In this document: piece by piece, positions 6,406 through 6,847 of the stretch
Numbering within the stretch: the stretch's first letter is position 1
Layout: each line of letters starts with the position of its first letter
NCBI GenBank assembly: GCA_947448675.1
Contig: CANFOR010000153.1
Location: 1 to 6,847 of the forward strand
Direction: 5' to 3'
Source: Betaproteobacteria bacterium
GTDB lineage: Bacteria; Pseudomonadota; Gammaproteobacteria; Burkholderiales; Burkholderiaceae_C
DNA: 6,847 bases
Translations under genes and position numbers: made by a program
Notes under the pieces: model-generated
Databases searched by the model: none
The model's input: the letters and a program-made list of their open reading frames with translations, nothing else
Told to the model about the DNA's origin: nothing

Positions 6406-6424
6406 TCAAGTAATATTGAATTAT
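6401..6424 (+). promoter_or_regulatory. Probable ArsR operator, perfect 9-bp inverted repeat
   Basis: ATAATTCAA (6401-6409) and TTGAATTAT (6416-6424) are exact reverse complements around a 6-nt centre. The repeat covers most of the -10 hexamer, the expected start point and the first two bases of the arsR ATG. The TTCAA / TTGAA dyad with this spacing fits ArsR/SmtB operators, so bound repressor would block RNA polymerase: autoregulation relieved by arsenite. Confidence 0.72.
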
Positions 6425-6812
6425 GTCGACATCCAGTTCCAAAACCCTAAGCAGTTTGAGCGAAAACATCGCCATCAAAGCCCTTGCGGCTTTGGCGCAA
6501 GCACAACGCTTACGGGCCTTTCGCGCACTCATCGTGGCTGGCCCAGAAGGACTTACCCCCGGAGTATTGACTGAGCAGCTGGGCATTGCCGGAAGCGCAC
6601 TTTCATTCCATCTCAAAGAGCTCAGCCATGCAGGTTTGGTCAACGCCGAACCCCGTGGTCGCAACCTGATTTACCGCGCGGATTTTGCCAATATGAACGC
6701 ACTGCTGGCCTACCTCACTGAGCACTGTTGCCAAGGCGCAGCCTGTGCAGTCACAGAGCCCGCGGCTGCGACTGCTGCTACTCCATTTTGCAACGAAGAG
6801 GCACCCCCATGA
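6423..6812 (+). CDS. arsR: ArsR/SmtB-family arsenic-responsive repressor
   Basis: A 129-residue winged helix-turn-helix repressor. The DNA-binding domain runs from about residue 20 to 85: the helix containing LAQAQRLRAFRALI, the LTEQLGIAGSALSFHLKELSHAGLV helix-turn-helix (49-73) and the wing EPRGRNLIYRAD (76-87). Cysteines cluster after the last helix as HCCQGAAC (Cys102, Cys103, Cys108), like the Cys95/Cys96/Cys102 As(III) site of Acidithiobacillus ferrooxidans ArsR rather than the alpha-3 helix CVC site of plasmid R773 ArsR. A further Cys123 lies in an Ala/Thr-rich tail. It should repress the ars operon and release DNA on binding arsenite or antimonite. The ATG at 6423 lacks a Shine-Dalgarno sequence, and no other Met occurs before residue 91. 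The stop overlaps the next start (ATGA). Confidence 0.9.
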   Translation: MSTSSSKTLSSLSENIAIKALAALAQAQRLRAFRALIVAGPEGLTPGVLTEQLGIAGSALSFHLKELSHAGLVNAEPRGRNLIYRADFANMNALLAYLTEHCCQGAACAVTEPAAATAATPFCNEEAPP

Positions 6813-6847
6813 ACGACAAACCCATGAACGTTTTATTTTTGTGTACC
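6809..6847 (+). CDS. arsC: Start of a probable low-molecular-weight phosphatase-type arsenate reductase (3' truncated)
   Basis: Only 13 codons are visible, reading MNDKPMNVLFLCT before the window ends. The VLFLCT stretch is the first strand and the beginning of the CX5R phosphate loop of LMW protein tyrosine phosphatases and thioredoxin-type ArsC, with the catalytic Cys at residue 12. Its ATG overlaps the arsR stop (6809-6812), and GAAGAGG at 6795-6801 is a good ribosome binding site 7 nt upstream. An in-frame ATG at 6824 is the alternative start. Position after arsR supports arsenate reductase, but the catalytic loop is cut off, so a plain tyrosine phosphatase remains possible. Confidence 0.7.
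   Translation, partial: MNDKPMNVLFLCT

Noticed and set aside
6377..6664. Minus-strand 95-residue frame across arsR and its promoter
   Set aside because: Overlaps arsR antisense and has no family motif; the start lies inside the ArsR coding region.

Overview
The window looks like a chromosomal segment of a betaproteobacterium, most likely order Burkholderiales and probably family Comamonadaceae. I base this on the high-GC coding style, the protein families and their order, a TakP-type TRAP substrate-binding protein, and a GC-rich palindromic repeat of the kind I recall from Comamonadaceae genomes. No database search was possible, so genus is not assigned.

Layout. Positions 1-736 (+) hold the C-terminal part of a TRAP transporter solute-binding protein. 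It ends at a bidirectional rho-independent terminator (750-780). Facing it on the minus strand is a tightly packed five-gene block, read from 6232 down to 783: an OlsB-like N-acyltransferase, a PlcP/LpxH-like metallophosphoesterase, a GT4 glycosyltransferase, polyphosphate kinase 1 (ppk), and a SixA-type histidine phosphatase. Spacings are 1 nt, a 4-nt overlap, 18 nt and 5 nt, so the block reads as one operon. A 190-bp divergent intergenic region (6233-6422) separates it from an arsenic-resistance operon on the plus strand: arsR at 6423-6812, then the first codons of a probable arsC overlapping its stop codon.

How the genes fit together. The first three genes match, by family, the known phosphate-starvation lipid-remodelling toolkit. 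PlcP cleaves phospholipid headgroups to diacylglycerol, an Agt-type GT4 enzyme glycosylates diacylglycerol, and OlsB starts phosphorus-free ornithine lipid synthesis. Upstream of the block, on its own strand, I find four consecutive 11-nt units resembling Pho-box half-sites (6279-6322). The last 7-mer lies 10 nt before a -10-like hexamer. The block therefore looks like a PhoB-controlled operon that joins membrane lipid replacement to polyphosphate metabolism (ppk) and a phosphohistidine phosphatase. Most annotation pipelines would label the phosphoesterase as LpxH and miss this reading. The divergent ars operon deals with arsenate, a phosphate analogue, so the whole intergenic region may serve phosphate/arsenate physiology.

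Other points: the N-terminus of the PlcP-like protein is encoded by the GC-rich repeat. ppk starts at GTG without a visible ribosome binding site. arsR has a strong promoter whose downstream part is a perfect 9-bp inverted repeat reaching into the start codon. No RNA genes, insertion sequences or CRISPR arrays were seen, and no gene-free stretch exceeds 300 bases.
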